From Oryzibacter oryziterrae (lineage in GTDB: Bacteria; Pseudomonadota; Alphaproteobacteria; Rhizobiales; Pleomorphomonadaceae): 64,000 nucleotides of DNA. Positions 17,517 through 26,598 of this stretch are shown one piece after another (within the stretch, counting starts at the first letter, position 1; each line of letters opens with the position of its first letter). The DNA lies in the NCBI RefSeq assembly GCF_021864535.1, contig NZ_JAKJIC010000004.1:1-64000 (forward strand). Direction: 5' to 3'. The notes beneath the pieces were generated by a model. It was not told where the DNA came from. It did no database searches and saw only the letters and a list, made by a program, of their open reading frames with translations. The translations under genes and the position numbers were made by a program.

Positions 17517-19205
17517 ATGGGCAAACTTGGCCCAGGGAAGAATCAGGCTCGGTCGACGTTGCTTCAATATTGGAACACACTTCACGAACGTCATCCGGGA
17601 CTGGCCTGGCCACTTGTCGCGGCGATGAGCGCTGCCTTGCTCCTGCTGCTGGTCGGCATGGCCGCCTGGTCGGACATGCGCACCGTCGCAACTGCAAGGC
17701 GGCTCGTGTCCGAAACCGCTGACGAGGCCGCCCTTGCTGCCGCCCGCAATGCCGATGGCATTCGCACCACGGTCCGGCATGTGATCGAAAGCCGGGCGGA
17801 AAGCCGCCTGCAGGCCGACGTCAAGTCCGGGATCTTGCGGGGCGACACCTTTGTCGAGCAGTCGCAGGGCGGCAACATCGTTCGTGTGACCGTGTCGGGG
17901 CAGGCTGTCCTGCCCTTCGGCGCCTTCGTCGGATACAAATATTGGCCGGTCGCCGCGACCGCCATGGCGCGCCGCACCGGCGTCGTGGGCCTCGCCATCA
18001 AGGGCATGGCTGCCCCGGGCAATGACGCCATCGCCGGCGCCATCGAACAGGCCCTGTTCGGCAACGGTGTACATCTGGATATCGACGATCGACGGGTGCT
18101 GTCGCAGGTCTCCATTGCCTTGCCGGATCTGGTCTCCCGTCTCGAGGCGGCTGAGACGGCGGATGCCCCCCCGGATCTCGACCAGATACTGCGGACGCGC
18201 TTCGGCCCGGGCAAGGTGTTGACCGCCGCCGCCGATCAACTGGCTGCACAGGCCAACCTCTCCGCCTTCGACGCCGCCGCCGTCGCCGCCTTGCGGCGGT
18301 TGGCCGAGCATGGCGCCCAGCCGGGCACGGAAGTCGAACTCGGCTCGATCTTCGGCTTTGCCTCAGGCCTCAAGGCCTCCGAAGTCGGCTTCCCGCAAGA
18401 ACTCCTGTCGATCCGCGCCATCGATCTTGTGGGCGGCCTCCTGCGCGCCATCCTGGCCGAGGCACCGGTCAGCGTCACGGTCGTCAATCCCCTCGACGGC
18501 ATCGATCTCGTTGACCTCGACCTGTCGACGGCCAAATCCGCCGAAGGGACCGTCGCCGCGCTCGTCGCCAGCGAGGGCAGCACGATTGCCACGGCGCCCA
18601 TGCGCATCGCCGCCCGCGTCAAGGTGCGCGGCATCGCCATCGCTGACGCTGTCGAATTTACCCTGCCCGTGGAAGTGCGCCTGTCCGCCGGCGACGCCGT
18701 GGTGCGAACCATCCAGTGCGACGGCAAGGGGTCCGACATCACCGTGGACGGCAGGCCGGTGCGGGCCAGCCTAGCCATCTTCAAGCCCGCGGACAGTGAG
18801 GCCGACGGCGCCGCCGACAGCAAATATGTTCCGCTGATCGCCACCGACACGGTCATCGCCTGGGGGCAGGGCAGCGAGAGCTTTGCCGACGACCCGCCGA
18901 TCACCATCGTCTTCCCGACGGCGGCCAGCGGCCCGACCATGCGCAGCCTGCGCGCCCCCATCGACCTGCGCAATCGCCTCGGCAAGCTGGCCGGTGACGC
19001 CGACATCGTCGTCACCTTCAAGCGGCCACAGCCCGACATGACCGAAAGCGGTGTCCGCGCCGATCTCGCCCAGGCCATCAACGACAAGGCCGACGGCCTC
19101 AACGAGATTTTCTCCAGCGCCTTTGCCACCTTCGGCGTCAAGCCGGGTCAGATGGATCTGTCCGTCTCCGGCGTGTCCTGCGCCACCTCGCAACTGGTTG
19201 ACTGA
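17517..19205 (+). CDS. TadG-like membrane-anchored protein of unknown function
   Basis: A 562-residue protein. A transmembrane segment near residues 30-50 (WPLVAAMSAALLLLLVGMAA) is followed by ADEAALAAARNA, the pattern of the N-terminus of Flp-pilus TadE/TadG-like proteins. The remaining roughly 500 residues are extracytoplasmic, alternating helical and beta-rich stretches, and match no domain I recognise; no von Willebrand A metal site is visible. No other tad genes lie nearby. The start is taken as the ATG at 17517; the frame opens at 17436 and the true start could differ. Confidence 0.6.
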   Translation: MGKLGPGKNQARSTLLQYWNTLHERHPGLAWPLVAAMSAALLLLLVGMAAWSDMRTVATARRLVSETADEAALAAARNADGIRTTVRHVIESRAESRLQADVKSGILRGDTFVEQSQGGNIVRVTVSGQAVLPFGAFVGYKYWPVAATAMARRTGVVGLAIKGMAAPGNDAIAGAIEQALFGNGVHLDIDDRRVLSQVSIALPDLVSRLEAAETADAPPDLDQILRTRFGPGKVLTAAADQLAAQANLSAFDAAAVAALRRLAEHGAQPGTEVELGSIFGFASGLKASEVGFPQELLSIRAIDLVGGLLRAILAEAPVSVTVVNPLDGIDLVDLDLSTAKSAEGTVAALVASEGSTIATAPMRIAARVKVRGIAIADAVEFTLPVEVRLSAGDAVVRTIQCDGKGSDITVDGRPVRASLAIFKPADSEADGAADSKYVPLIATDTVIAWGQGSESFADDPPITIVFPTAASGPTMRSLRAPIDLRNRLGKLAGDADIVVTFKRPQPDMTESGVRADLAQAINDKADGLNEIFSSAFATFGVKPGQMDLSVSGVSCATSQLVD

Positions 19206-19305
19206 GCGAGCGGCCGTCTGATTGTGGCAATCGCGGGAAGGCGCTATAGCTGCGCCGAACGGAGCGAGCGTCGCTCCCCCCGATGCCGCAGGCCAGCAAC
19301 AACTC

Positions 19306-20067
19306 ATGACTGACGACGAACTCATCGCCCGCATTCTCTACCGTGACGGCCAGATGCTGATCGTCGACAAGCCCGCAGGCATCCCGGTGCACGGCGGCTT
19401 TGGCGGTGGCGAGACGCTGGACCAGCATTTCCCGGCACTGCAATTCGGCCTGCCCAACCCACCGCAGCTGGCGCACCGGCTCGACAAGGACACCTCCGGC
19501 TGCCTGGTTCTCGGTCGCCATCGTCGCTCGATCCGGGAGCTCGGCGAGATGTTCGCCTCCCAGAAGATCGCCAAGACCTATCTGGCCGTTGTCGTCGGTC
19601 AGATGCCCGAGGACGAAGGGGTGATCGACGCGCCGCTCGCCAAGCAGGTGCACGACAAGCGCTCCTGGTGGATGAAGGTCGATCCGTCCGGTCAGCCCTC
19701 GGTGACCGAGTATCGCGTCGTGGCGCGCGGCGACAAGCTCTCGGTCGTCGACCTCTTCCCACGCACGGGCCGGACGCATCAGCTGCGGGTGCACACCGCG
19801 TTTCTGGGCTGCCCCATCGTCGGCGACGGCGTCTACGGCGGTGACCTCGCCCGAGGCGTCGACAAGCGCCTGCACCTGCATGCCCGCCACATTTCCGTGC
19901 CCCTTTACAAGAAGAAGCCGGTCATCGAGGCCGAAGCGCCGGTGCCCGAACACATGACGCGGCTGCTTGGCCGTCTGGGCGTCATGGACGAGACCGGCTG
20001 GCTGCGCCATGTGCCGCGGCCTGCTGCAGTCGAACCGGTTGAGGTCCCGGAGACGGTTCAGCCATGA
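19306..20067 (+). CDS. RluA-family pseudouridine synthase
   Basis: A 253-residue RNA pseudouridine synthase. It has the catalytic motif HRLDKDTSGCLV with the nucleophilic Asp, IVDKPAGIPVH before it, KTYLAVVVG, and the C-terminal RTGRTHQLRVH. There is no S4 domain, so it is of the short RluA/TruC-like type that modifies tRNA or 23S rRNA; the target cannot be told. The ATG at 19306 (MTDDELI) begins at conserved sequence. Its stop overlaps the LysR start by four bases (ATGA), so the two are translationally coupled. Confidence 0.9.
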   Translation: MTDDELIARILYRDGQMLIVDKPAGIPVHGGFGGGETLDQHFPALQFGLPNPPQLAHRLDKDTSGCLVLGRHRRSIRELGEMFASQKIAKTYLAVVVGQMPEDEGVIDAPLAKQVHDKRSWWMKVDPSGQPSVTEYRVVARGDKLSVVDLFPRTGRTHQLRVHTAFLGCPIVGDGVYGGDLARGVDKRLHLHARHISVPLYKKKPVIEAEAPVPEHMTRLLGRLGVMDETGWLRHVPRPAAVEPVEVPETVQP

Positions 20068-20957
20068 CCCGCCGGCTGCCGCCGCTCGTGGCCCTGCGCG
20101 CCTTCGAGGCGGTGGCGCGCCTGGGCTCGGTGCGCAAGGCGGCCCATGAACTCGGCGTGGATCATTCGGCGGTCAGCCGGCACGTGCACAATCTCGAAGC
20201 CTTTCTCGGTGTCCGGCTGATCGACAACAGCCCGCGCGGCAGCGAACCGACGCCCGAGGGGCGGCGCTATTTCGAGCAGGCCGCGCTCGCCTTCGAGGTG
20301 ATCGCGCAGGCGACCGAGGCGCTGAAGCCGGCAGGAACGCGGGGCGAACTCAATTTCTGGTGCGTGCCCGGCCTGGCCGTGCGCTGGCTGATGCCGCGCC
20401 TCAACGAACTGGAAGCGCTGCTGCCGGGCCTCGACATCGTCCTGCGCCCGACCGACCAGCCTCCGGAGCTCACGCGTGGCGAGGCCGATGTGGAACTGCG
20501 CTTCAACCCGCGCCCCGTCACCGGCGTGCGCTATGAGGAACTGCTGTCGCCACGCTTCTTCCCGGTGGCAAGTCCCGCCTTTCTGGCGACCCACGGCGCG
20601 GTCACCTCGGTCGAAGACCTCGCCCAGCGCCCGCTGATCCACGAGGAAAGCCGCGAGCAGTGGCGCCGCTGGCTGGCCATGGCAGGGCTCGACCCCGTGC
20701 CGCCGCTCGCCGGGCCGCGTCTGTGGTATGCCAATGTCGCCATCGAGGCGGCGCTGATGGGGCAGGGCGTCACGCTGGTCAACCGGCTGCAGGTGGCTGA
20801 CGAGCTCGCTTCCGGGCGGCTGGTCGAGCTCATGGCCACCGACATCCACCTCGGCGCCTATGTGGTGCAGACCAGCGCCGAGCGCTGGGGCGAGGCCGCC
20901 TTCGTCAAGCTGCGCCGCTGGCTCGCCGAGGAGATGCGGCGATGTGGTGATAATTAG
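20064..20957 (+). CDS. LysR-family transcriptional regulator (GcvA-like)
   Basis: A 297-residue LysR regulator. The helix-turn-helix is at about residues 5-64 (LRAFEAVARLGSVRKAAHEL, VSRHVHNLE), followed by a substrate-binding domain with ELNFWCVPGLAVRWLMPRL, typical of the GcvA branch. It is coupled to the pseudouridine synthase gene and lies 84 bases upstream of gabT on the same strand, so it may regulate the gab genes; this is inference, since many LysR proteins act on a divergent gene. Confidence 0.88.
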   Translation: MTRRLPPLVALRAFEAVARLGSVRKAAHELGVDHSAVSRHVHNLEAFLGVRLIDNSPRGSEPTPEGRRYFEQAALAFEVIAQATEALKPAGTRGELNFWCVPGLAVRWLMPRLNELEALLPGLDIVLRPTDQPPELTRGEADVELRFNPRPVTGVRYEELLSPRFFPVASPAFLATHGAVTSVEDLAQRPLIHEESREQWRRWLAMAGLDPVPPLAGPRLWYANVAIEAALMGQGVTLVNRLQVADELASGRLVELMATDIHLGAYVVQTSAERWGEAAFVKLRRWLAEEMRRCGDN

Positions 20958-21041
20958 TCACCGCTCGGGTGTGGATTTTGCGGCTCCACCTGTGGGCTGT
21001 TTCCCGGTTTGATGCCGCAACCCAAACCGGAGGCCTTGCCC

Positions 21042-22328
21042 ATGTCCACCAATGCCGAACTCGTTGCCCGTCGCCAGATCGCCATTCCGCGCGGTGTCGG
21101 CAACGCCTATCCCGTCTACACCGCCCGCGCCGAGAATGCCGAGCTGTGGGACGTGGAAGGCAAGCGCTACGTGGATTTTGCCGGCGGCATCGCCGTGCTC
21201 AACACCGGTCATCGCCATCCCAAGGTGATCGCCGCCGTCAAGGCCCAGCTTGACGCCTACACCCACACCTGCTTCCAGGTCACCCAGTACGAGCCCTATG
21301 TGGCGCTGGCCGAGAAGATCAATGCGCTTGCTCCCTTCAAGGGCCCGGCCAAGACCATCTTCTTCTCCACCGGTGCCGAAGCCGTCGAGAATGCCGTCAA
21401 GATCGCCCGCGCCGCCACCGGCCGCTCGGCGGTGATCGCCTTTGCCGGCGGCTTCCACGGCCGCACCATGATGACCATGGGCCTCACCGGCAAGGTGCTG
21501 CCCTACAAGAAGAAGTTCGGCCCGATGCCGAACGAGATCTATCACCTGCCCTTCCCGATCGCCGACCATGGCACCACCACGGCCGACACGCTGAAGGCGC
21601 TGGACTTCCTGTTCCGCGCCGACGTCGAGCCCTCGCGCGTTGCCGCCATCATCGTCGAGCCCGTGCAGGGCGAGGGCGGCTTCTATGAGGCGCCCAAGGA
21701 TCTGCTGGTGGCGCTGCGCACCATCTGCGACGAACACGGCATCGTGCTGATCGCCGACGAAGTGCAGACCGGCTTCGGCCGCACCGGCAAGATCTTCGCC
21801 ATGGAAAATTCCGGCGTCGAACCCGACCTGGTCACCATGGCCAAGTCGCTGGCCGGCGGCTTCCCGCTGTCGGGCGTGCTCGGCAAGGCCGCCATCATGG
21901 ACGGCGCCGAAGCCGGCGGTCTCGGCGGCACCTATGCCGGCTCGCCGCTGGCGCTTGCCGCCGCTCTGGCCGTGCTCGAGGTGATCGAGGAAGAGAAGCT
22001 CTGCGAGCGCGCCAACACCATGGGCGCCACCATCAAGGCCCGCCTTGCCAAGATCGCCCAGCGCAACGACGTGGTGCCGATCAGCGGCATCCGCGGCCCC
22101 GGCGCCATGATCGGCTTCGACGTCGTCAAGTCGCACGGTGCCTATGAGCCGGACGCCGACGCCACCAAGCGCATCACGGCCGCCGCCATCGAGAGCGGGT
22201 TGATCCTTCTGTCCTGCGGCGTCAACTTCAACGTCATCCGCATCCTGGTGCCGCTGACCGCTTCGGACGAGATCCTGAACGAGGGTCTCGACAAGCTCGA
22301 GGCGGCCCTGATCAAAGCCAAGGGCTGA
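21042..22328 (+). CDS. gabT: 4-aminobutyrate aminotransferase
   Basis: Transfers the amino group of GABA to 2-oxoglutarate, giving succinate semialdehyde and glutamate, with pyridoxal phosphate. The 428-residue protein is a class III aminotransferase: FAGGIAVLNTGHRHP, STGAEAVENAVKIAR, FAGGFHGRT, EPVQGEGGF, DEVQTGFGRTG and the PLP lysine in MAKSLAGGFPLSG. The start at 21042 follows a GGAGG site. gabD is next, so the pair converts GABA to succinate. Confidence 0.93.
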   Translation: MSTNAELVARRQIAIPRGVGNAYPVYTARAENAELWDVEGKRYVDFAGGIAVLNTGHRHPKVIAAVKAQLDAYTHTCFQVTQYEPYVALAEKINALAPFKGPAKTIFFSTGAEAVENAVKIARAATGRSAVIAFAGGFHGRTMMTMGLTGKVLPYKKKFGPMPNEIYHLPFPIADHGTTTADTLKALDFLFRADVEPSRVAAIIVEPVQGEGGFYEAPKDLLVALRTICDEHGIVLIADEVQTGFGRTGKIFAMENSGVEPDLVTMAKSLAGGFPLSGVLGKAAIMDGAEAGGLGGTYAGSPLALAAALAVLEVIEEEKLCERANTMGATIKARLAKIAQRNDVVPISGIRGPGAMIGFDVVKSHGAYEPDADATKRITAAAIESGLILLSCGVNFNVIRILVPLTASDEILNEGLDKLEAALIKAKG

Positions 22329-22335
22329 TCTGCCG

Positions 22336-22360
22336 GACCGGGGCCTCGGCCCCGGTCTTT
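22336..22360 (+). terminator. Hairpin between gabT and gabD
   Basis: GACCGGGGCC (22336-22345) and GGCCCCGGTC (22348-22357) form a perfect stem with a tight loop, followed by TTTCCCTT. The short T-run suggests partial termination or an RNA-stabilising hairpin within the operon rather than a full stop. Confidence 0.55.
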
Positions 22361-22433
22361 CCCTTGCAATTCTCGCATCTTCTTCGGCGGTGCCGCGTCC
22401 TTGCGGGCCGCCCTTCCTTTCGGAGGCCGTGCC

Positions 22434-23888
22434 ATGACCCTCGCTCTCAAGGACCCGACGCTTCTCATCCCCCGCTGCTATGTGAACGGCGCCTGGGTGG
22501 GCGAAGGCACCGTCGACGTCACCAACCCGGCCACCGGTGCCGTCATCGCCAAGGTGCCGAACTTCGGTGCCGCCGAGACGTCCGCCGCCATCGATCATGC
22601 CGCCGCCGCCATGGAGGCCTGGGCTGCCAAGGTGGCCAAGGAGCGTTCCAACATCCTGCGCCGCTGGTTCGATCTGATCATCGCCAACCGGGATGATCTC
22701 GCGCTGATCCTCACTTCCGAGCAGGGCAAGCCGCTGGCCGAGGCCCGTGGCGAGATCGACTATGCCGCCGCCTATATCGAGTTCTACGCCGAAGAGGCCA
22801 AGCGCGTTTACGGCGAGACGCTGCCCTCGCACCGCGCTGACGCCCGCATCCTGGTGATCCGCCAGCCGGTCGGCGTCGTCGCCGCCATCACGCCGTGGAA
22901 CTTCCCGGCTGCGATGATCACCCGCAAGGTGGCGCCGGCGCTCGCCGTCGGCTGCACCGCCATCATCAAGCCGGCCATGGAAACCCCGCTCACCGCGCTT
23001 GCCCTGGTGGCGCTCGCCGAACGCGCCGGCATTCCCGCCGGCGTTCTCTCCGTGGTGACCGGCCGCGCCGCGCCGATCGGCGAGGTGATGACCTCGCACC
23101 CGGCCGTGCGCGTCGTTTCCTTCACCGGCTCGACGGAAATCGGCAAGCTGCTCGCCCGCCAGTCGGTCGGCACGCTCAAGAAGATGGCGCTGGAACTCGG
23201 CGGCAACGCCCCCTTCATCGTCTTCAACGATGCCGATCTCGACGTTGCCGTCGAAGGCGCCATGGTGTCGAAGTTCCGCAACATGGGCCAGACCTGCGTC
23301 TGCGCCAACCGCGTCTACGCCCAGCGCGGCATCTATGACGCCTTCGTCGAGAAGCTGACGGCGGCAGTGGCCAAGCTCAACGTCGGCTCGGGCACCGAGG
23401 CTGGTGTCACCCAGGGTCCGCTGATCAACGAAAAGGCCGTCGACAAGGTGGAAGAGCACCTCGCCGACGCGCTCGCCAAGGGCGCCAAGGTGGTGCTCGG
23501 CGGCAAGCGCCATGCGCTCGGCGGCACCTTCTTCGAGCCGACCGTCATCTCCGGCGTCACGCAGGACATGAAGGTGGCGCGTGAGGAGACCTTCGGTCCG
23601 GTCGCCCCGGTCTTCCCCTTCGACACCGAAGAGGAAGTGGTCCGCTATGCCAACGACACCGAGTTCGGCCTCGCCTCCTACTTCTTCTCGCGCGATGTCG
23701 GCCGTATCTTCCGCGTGGCCGAGAAGCTGCAGTATGGCATGGTCGGCATCAACTCGGGCCTGATCTCCACCGAGCTCGCCCCCTTCGGCGGGATCAAGGA
23801 GAGCGGCTTCGGGCGCGAAGGTTCGCACCACGGCCTCGATGAATTCGTCGAGAAGAAATACATGCTGGTGGCCGGCCTCGACAAGTAA
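22434..23888 (+). CDS. gabD: Succinate-semialdehyde dehydrogenase (NAD(P)+)
   Basis: Oxidises succinate semialdehyde to succinate, the second step of GABA use. The 484-residue aldehyde dehydrogenase has TPWNFPAAMI, SFTGSTEIGK, LELGGNAPF with the general base Glu, and the nucleophile in GQTCVCANR, the cysteine pair typical of GabD. The C-terminus has FGGIKESGFGREG. The start at 22434 has GGAGG upstream. It lies 105 bases after gabT with a hairpin between. Confidence 0.94.
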   Translation: MTLALKDPTLLIPRCYVNGAWVGEGTVDVTNPATGAVIAKVPNFGAAETSAAIDHAAAAMEAWAAKVAKERSNILRRWFDLIIANRDDLALILTSEQGKPLAEARGEIDYAAAYIEFYAEEAKRVYGETLPSHRADARILVIRQPVGVVAAITPWNFPAAMITRKVAPALAVGCTAIIKPAMETPLTALALVALAERAGIPAGVLSVVTGRAAPIGEVMTSHPAVRVVSFTGSTEIGKLLARQSVGTLKKMALELGGNAPFIVFNDADLDVAVEGAMVSKFRNMGQTCVCANRVYAQRGIYDAFVEKLTAAVAKLNVGSGTEAGVTQGPLINEKAVDKVEEHLADALAKGAKVVLGGKRHALGGTFFEPTVISGVTQDMKVAREETFGPVAPVFPFDTEEEVVRYANDTEFGLASYFFSRDVGRIFRVAEKLQYGMVGINSGLISTELAPFGGIKESGFGREGSHHGLDEFVEKKYMLVAGLDK

Positions 23889-23915
23889 GGCCGGTTGCCA
23901 CGGTCGGCCCGCCAT

Positions 23916-23985
23916 GAGCGCTTTCCGACCTGACGGAATCGTCAGGTCGACAAGAAATCGCTCCGGATTCAAGAGTTTGAGCAGC
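23916..23985. repeat. Palindromic intergenic repeat, copy 1
   Basis: About 70 bases nearly identical to 46466-46535. It begins GAGCGCTTTCCGACCTGACG, contains the inner hairpin ACCTGACG-GAAT-CGTCAGGT, then GACAAGAAATCGCTCC, whose CGCTCC pairs with the initial GGAGCG in the other copy, and ends AAGAGTTTGAGCAG. It lies in the gap between gabD and the acetyltransferase gene. The differences from copy 2 are few and confined to the right third. Confidence 0.8.
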
Positions 23986-24146
23986 AGGTCCCGATCGTCT
24001 GCTGCAAGGCCGAAACGGGGGGCTGACATTCAGCCAGATATTGACTGGAGCGGTGACGTGCGGACTGGCACGCCACCGCTTTTTGTCTTTGACTCACCGC
24101 ATCCACGGTGGTTCGCTGCCCGCGCCATCCTCCAAGGGAGCGTTCG

Positions 24147-24683
24147 ATGCCGCAAGAGACCCCCATCCTTCGTCCCTACAGGGAAGAAGACTTCGAAAGC
24201 CTGCGCCAGGCGGTCGGGGTTGTCTCGCGCGAGCGCAAATACCTGTCCTTTCTCGATACGCCACCGCTTGAGGCGGCGCGCGCCTATGTGCAGGAATGCA
24301 CCGAGCGCGGGGATCCGCGCTATGTCCTCGCCCATGCCGGTGCCGTGGTCGGCTGGTGCGACCTCACGCGATTCTCCGACCGTGAAGTTTTCCGCCACCG
24401 GGCCGTTCTCGGCATGGGGCTGCTGCCCGGCTGGAGAGACAAGGGACATGGCCTTCCCCTGATCGAGGCCACCATTGCCGCAGGCTGGCAGGTGGGCTAC
24501 CGCCGGATCGAGCTGATCGTCCGGGCCGACAACCTTCGCGCCATCGCCCTCTACCGCAAGGTCGGCTTTCAGGAGGAGGGCGTCTCGCGGGGCGCCTTCC
24601 TCGTGGACGGCGTCGCCCATGACGATGTCCGCATGGCGCTGCTCGCGCCGATTCAGTTGGGTGACCTGACGCAACCCCGATGA
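24147..24683 (+). CDS. GNAT-family N-acetyltransferase
   Basis: A 178-residue GNAT protein. The acetyl-CoA-binding region reads LGMGLLPGWRDKGHGLPLIEA (the Q/RxxGxG/A-like loop is RDKGHG), followed by RIELIVRADNLRAIALYRKVGF and a late strand with VRMAL. The substrate is unknown; the pattern is that of RimI/RimJ-like acetyltransferases acting on protein or small amines. The ATG at 24147 has AAGGGAG upstream. It stands alone between a repeat element and the amino-sugar operon. Confidence 0.85.
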   Translation: MPQETPILRPYREEDFESLRQAVGVVSRERKYLSFLDTPPLEAARAYVQECTERGDPRYVLAHAGAVVGWCDLTRFSDREVFRHRAVLGMGLLPGWRDKGHGLPLIEATIAAGWQVGYRRIELIVRADNLRAIALYRKVGFQEEGVSRGAFLVDGVAHDDVRMALLAPIQLGDLTQPR

Positions 24684-24693
24684 ATCCATTCGC

Positions 24694-24926
24694 ATTGGTA
24701 TTAAATCCATAAGGCCAATTGCGCAGGCGGACTCTTGTCACGCCCCTGACATGATTTTCATTGAATCTCGCGCTCATCTTAAGTGACTGCGAGACAATCA
24801 CATTTTCCGGCAGTCTCGATCGCGGGCGATAATGCCAATCGAATTGGTATTGAAACCAATCCGCACGCGGTGCTAAGGGAGCGGGCAGCGCCATCAGGCG
24901 TGGTGCGCGCCATTGGTATTATCCAG
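24694..24926. promoter_or_regulatory. Repeated ATTGGT operator sites of the amino-sugar operon
   Basis: Three ATTGGTATT elements lie upstream of the GlcNAc kinase gene, at 24694, 24843 and 24912. The central one is a perfect inverted repeat, ATTGGT-ATTGAA-ACCAAT (24843-24860), and overlaps a second palindrome CCAAT-CGA-ATTGG (24835-24847). The TGGT...ACCA arrangement is that of HutC-type GntR regulators, and such a gene is the second in the operon. The last site overlaps the ribosome-binding region, which fits repression. Confidence 0.65.
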
Positions 24927-24946
24927 GACTCGCGAAGGACTCGAAG

Positions 24947-25828
24947 TTGCCTGCACAGGATTCCCCCCTCTTCCTCGGCATCGACGGTGGTGGCACCAAC
25001 TGCCGCGCACGTATCAGCGATGCGGATGGGATCACGCTCGGCAGCGGTACCGGCGGTCCCTCGAACATCACCACCGATCTTGACCGTGCCGCCCAGTCGA
25101 TCCTCACGGCCACCCGCGCGGCGCTTGCCGAGGCGGGCCTGACGGACGCCGCCTTCGGACGTGTGCACGCCGTCCTCGGCATGGCCGGCGGCAACTCCCC
25201 GCGCGAAGCGGCGGCGCTGACGGCCTGGCCCTTCGGCTTTGCGGCGCAGATGGTCACCTCCGACGCCGAGACCGCCTGCGTCGGCGCCCATGACGGACAG
25301 GACGGCGCCATCCTGATCCTCGGCACCGGCAGCCAGGGCTATGGTCGCCTCGACGGCGAGAGTTACCGGGTTGGCGGCTGGGGCTTTGCCCTGTCCGATG
25401 GTGCCTCGGGTGCCGTCGTCGGCCATCGGGCGGCGCGGCGTGCGTTGCTCGGCTTTGAAGGCATCAAGTCCGCCTCGCCCTTCACCGACGCCATCATGGC
25501 GCGCTTTGATGACAGCGAGACCACCATGCTCGCCTGGGCGCTCAAGGCCATCCCGCGGGATTGGGCCGAGTTCGCCCCCATGGTCTTCACCTACGCCGAA
25601 GCCGGCGACCCCGTCGCCATCGAGCTTCGCACCGAGGCCGTGTCCGAGGTCGAGGGACTGGTGTCCCGGCTCGTCAGCAAGGGTGCGGCCCGTATCGCCC
25701 TGGTCGGCGGTCTTGCCGCCGTCTATCGCCCCCATCTGGCCGCCAACCTCTCCTCCGTCCTCACCGAGCCCCTGGGCAACGCGCTCGACGGCGCCCTGCG
25801 CATGGCGCGCGGTCTCAAGCGGGAGTAG
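24947..25828 (+). CDS. BadF/BadG-type ATPase, probable N-acetylglucosamine kinase
   Basis: A 293-residue sugar kinase of the BadF/BadG/BcrA/BcrD ATPase family, related to GlcNAc kinase. It begins FLGIDGGGTNCRA (phosphate 1 loop), with LGMAGGN, SDAETACVGAH, LILGTGSQGYG and GGWGFALSDGASGAVVG, the ATP- and sugar-binding loops. The start is a TTG at 24947, with GAAGGA upstream; no ATG fits in this region. It heads an operon with a GntR regulator, a SIS deaminase and nagA, so GlcNAc or glucosamine is the likely substrate. Confidence 0.85.
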   Translation: MPAQDSPLFLGIDGGGTNCRARISDADGITLGSGTGGPSNITTDLDRAAQSILTATRAALAEAGLTDAAFGRVHAVLGMAGGNSPREAAALTAWPFGFAAQMVTSDAETACVGAHDGQDGAILILGTGSQGYGRLDGESYRVGGWGFALSDGASGAVVGHRAARRALLGFEGIKSASPFTDAIMARFDDSETTMLAWALKAIPRDWAEFAPMVFTYAEAGDPVAIELRTEAVSEVEGLVSRLVSKGAARIALVGGLAAVYRPHLAANLSSVLTEPLGNALDGALRMARGLKRE

Positions 25829-25833
25829 GCGCC

Positions 25834-26598
25834 ATGGCATCGCTCGCAGACGTGATCGGTACGTCCTGGCGCGATGCTCCCGGGGCGGCGCCCATCTACA
25901 TGCGCCTGCAGGCGGCCCTGCGCGACGCCGTTGCGGCGGGTGGGCTGCAAGCCGGCGATGCCTTGCCGGCCGAACGCGACCTTGCCACCCTCTTCGGCAT
26001 CTCCCGCGTCACCGTCCGCAAGGCGTTGAGCGGGCTTGCCGCCGAAGGCCTCCTGGTGCCCCGCCGAGGCGCCGGCACCTTCATCGGCAGCAAGCCGCGC
26101 CAGGTGGAACAGCCGCTGTCGCGTCTCACCTCCTTCTCCGAGGAGATGCGGGCTCGCGGCATGCGTCCGGCCACGCGGGTGCTCGACAGCACCATCTCGC
26201 TTCCGTCCTCGTCGGAGGCCATGACGCTCGGCATCACGCTCGGCGAGAAGGTCTGCCGGATCTATCGCCTGCGCTTTGCCGACGACGTGCCCATGGCGCT
26301 CGAAATGTCCAGCCTGCCGCAAGCGCTCCTGGCTGATCCGTCGGAGGTCAACGAGTCCCTCTATGCCGTGTTGCGGGCCCGCGGCATCCGCCCGGCCCGC
26401 GCCATGCAACGCATTCGCGCCGTCAGCCTCGGCGCCGTCGAGGCCGAGCATCTGGGCATCGCCGCCGGTGCGCCGGCGCTCAAGATCGAACGCATTTCCT
26501 ATCTCGCCGACGGCCGCGTCGTCGAGTTCACCCGCTCCTTCTATCGCGGCGACGCCTATGACTTCGTCGCCGAACTCAATCCGGGGAAAGATCCATGA
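25834..26598 (+). CDS. GntR/HutC-family regulator of the amino-sugar operon
   Basis: A 254-residue GntR regulator of the HutC subfamily. The winged helix (about residues 20-90) has PIYMRLQAAL, LPAERDLATLFGISRVTVRKAL and RRGAGTFI; the C-terminal UTRA effector domain has LSRLTSFSEEM, LGEKVCRIYRLRFAD and VEFTRSFYRGDAYDF. Such NagR-type proteins respond to GlcN-6-P or GlcNAc-6-P. The start at 25834 follows GGAG. Its stop overlaps the next start by four bases. The ATTGGT repeats before the operon are its probable targets. Confidence 0.9.
   Translation: MASLADVIGTSWRDAPGAAPIYMRLQAALRDAVAAGGLQAGDALPAERDLATLFGISRVTVRKALSGLAAEGLLVPRRGAGTFIGSKPRQVEQPLSRLTSFSEEMRARGMRPATRVLDSTISLPSSSEAMTLGITLGEKVCRIYRLRFADDVPMALEMSSLPQALLADPSEVNESLYAVLRARGIRPARAMQRIRAVSLGAVEAEHLGIAAGAPALKIERISYLADGRVVEFTRSFYRGDAYDFVAELNPGKDP

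Noticed and set aside
17430-18311. A long minus-strand frame overlapping the TadG-like gene
   Set aside because: The plus-strand product has a clear transmembrane anchor and TadG-like start; the minus-strand product is low-complexity and without motif.
20958-24029. A 1,023-codon open frame on the minus strand opposite gabT and gabD
   Set aside because: It is the antisense shadow of two well-supported genes; the protein is Gly/Ala/Arg/Asp-rich with no domain signature, a usual effect of high GC content.
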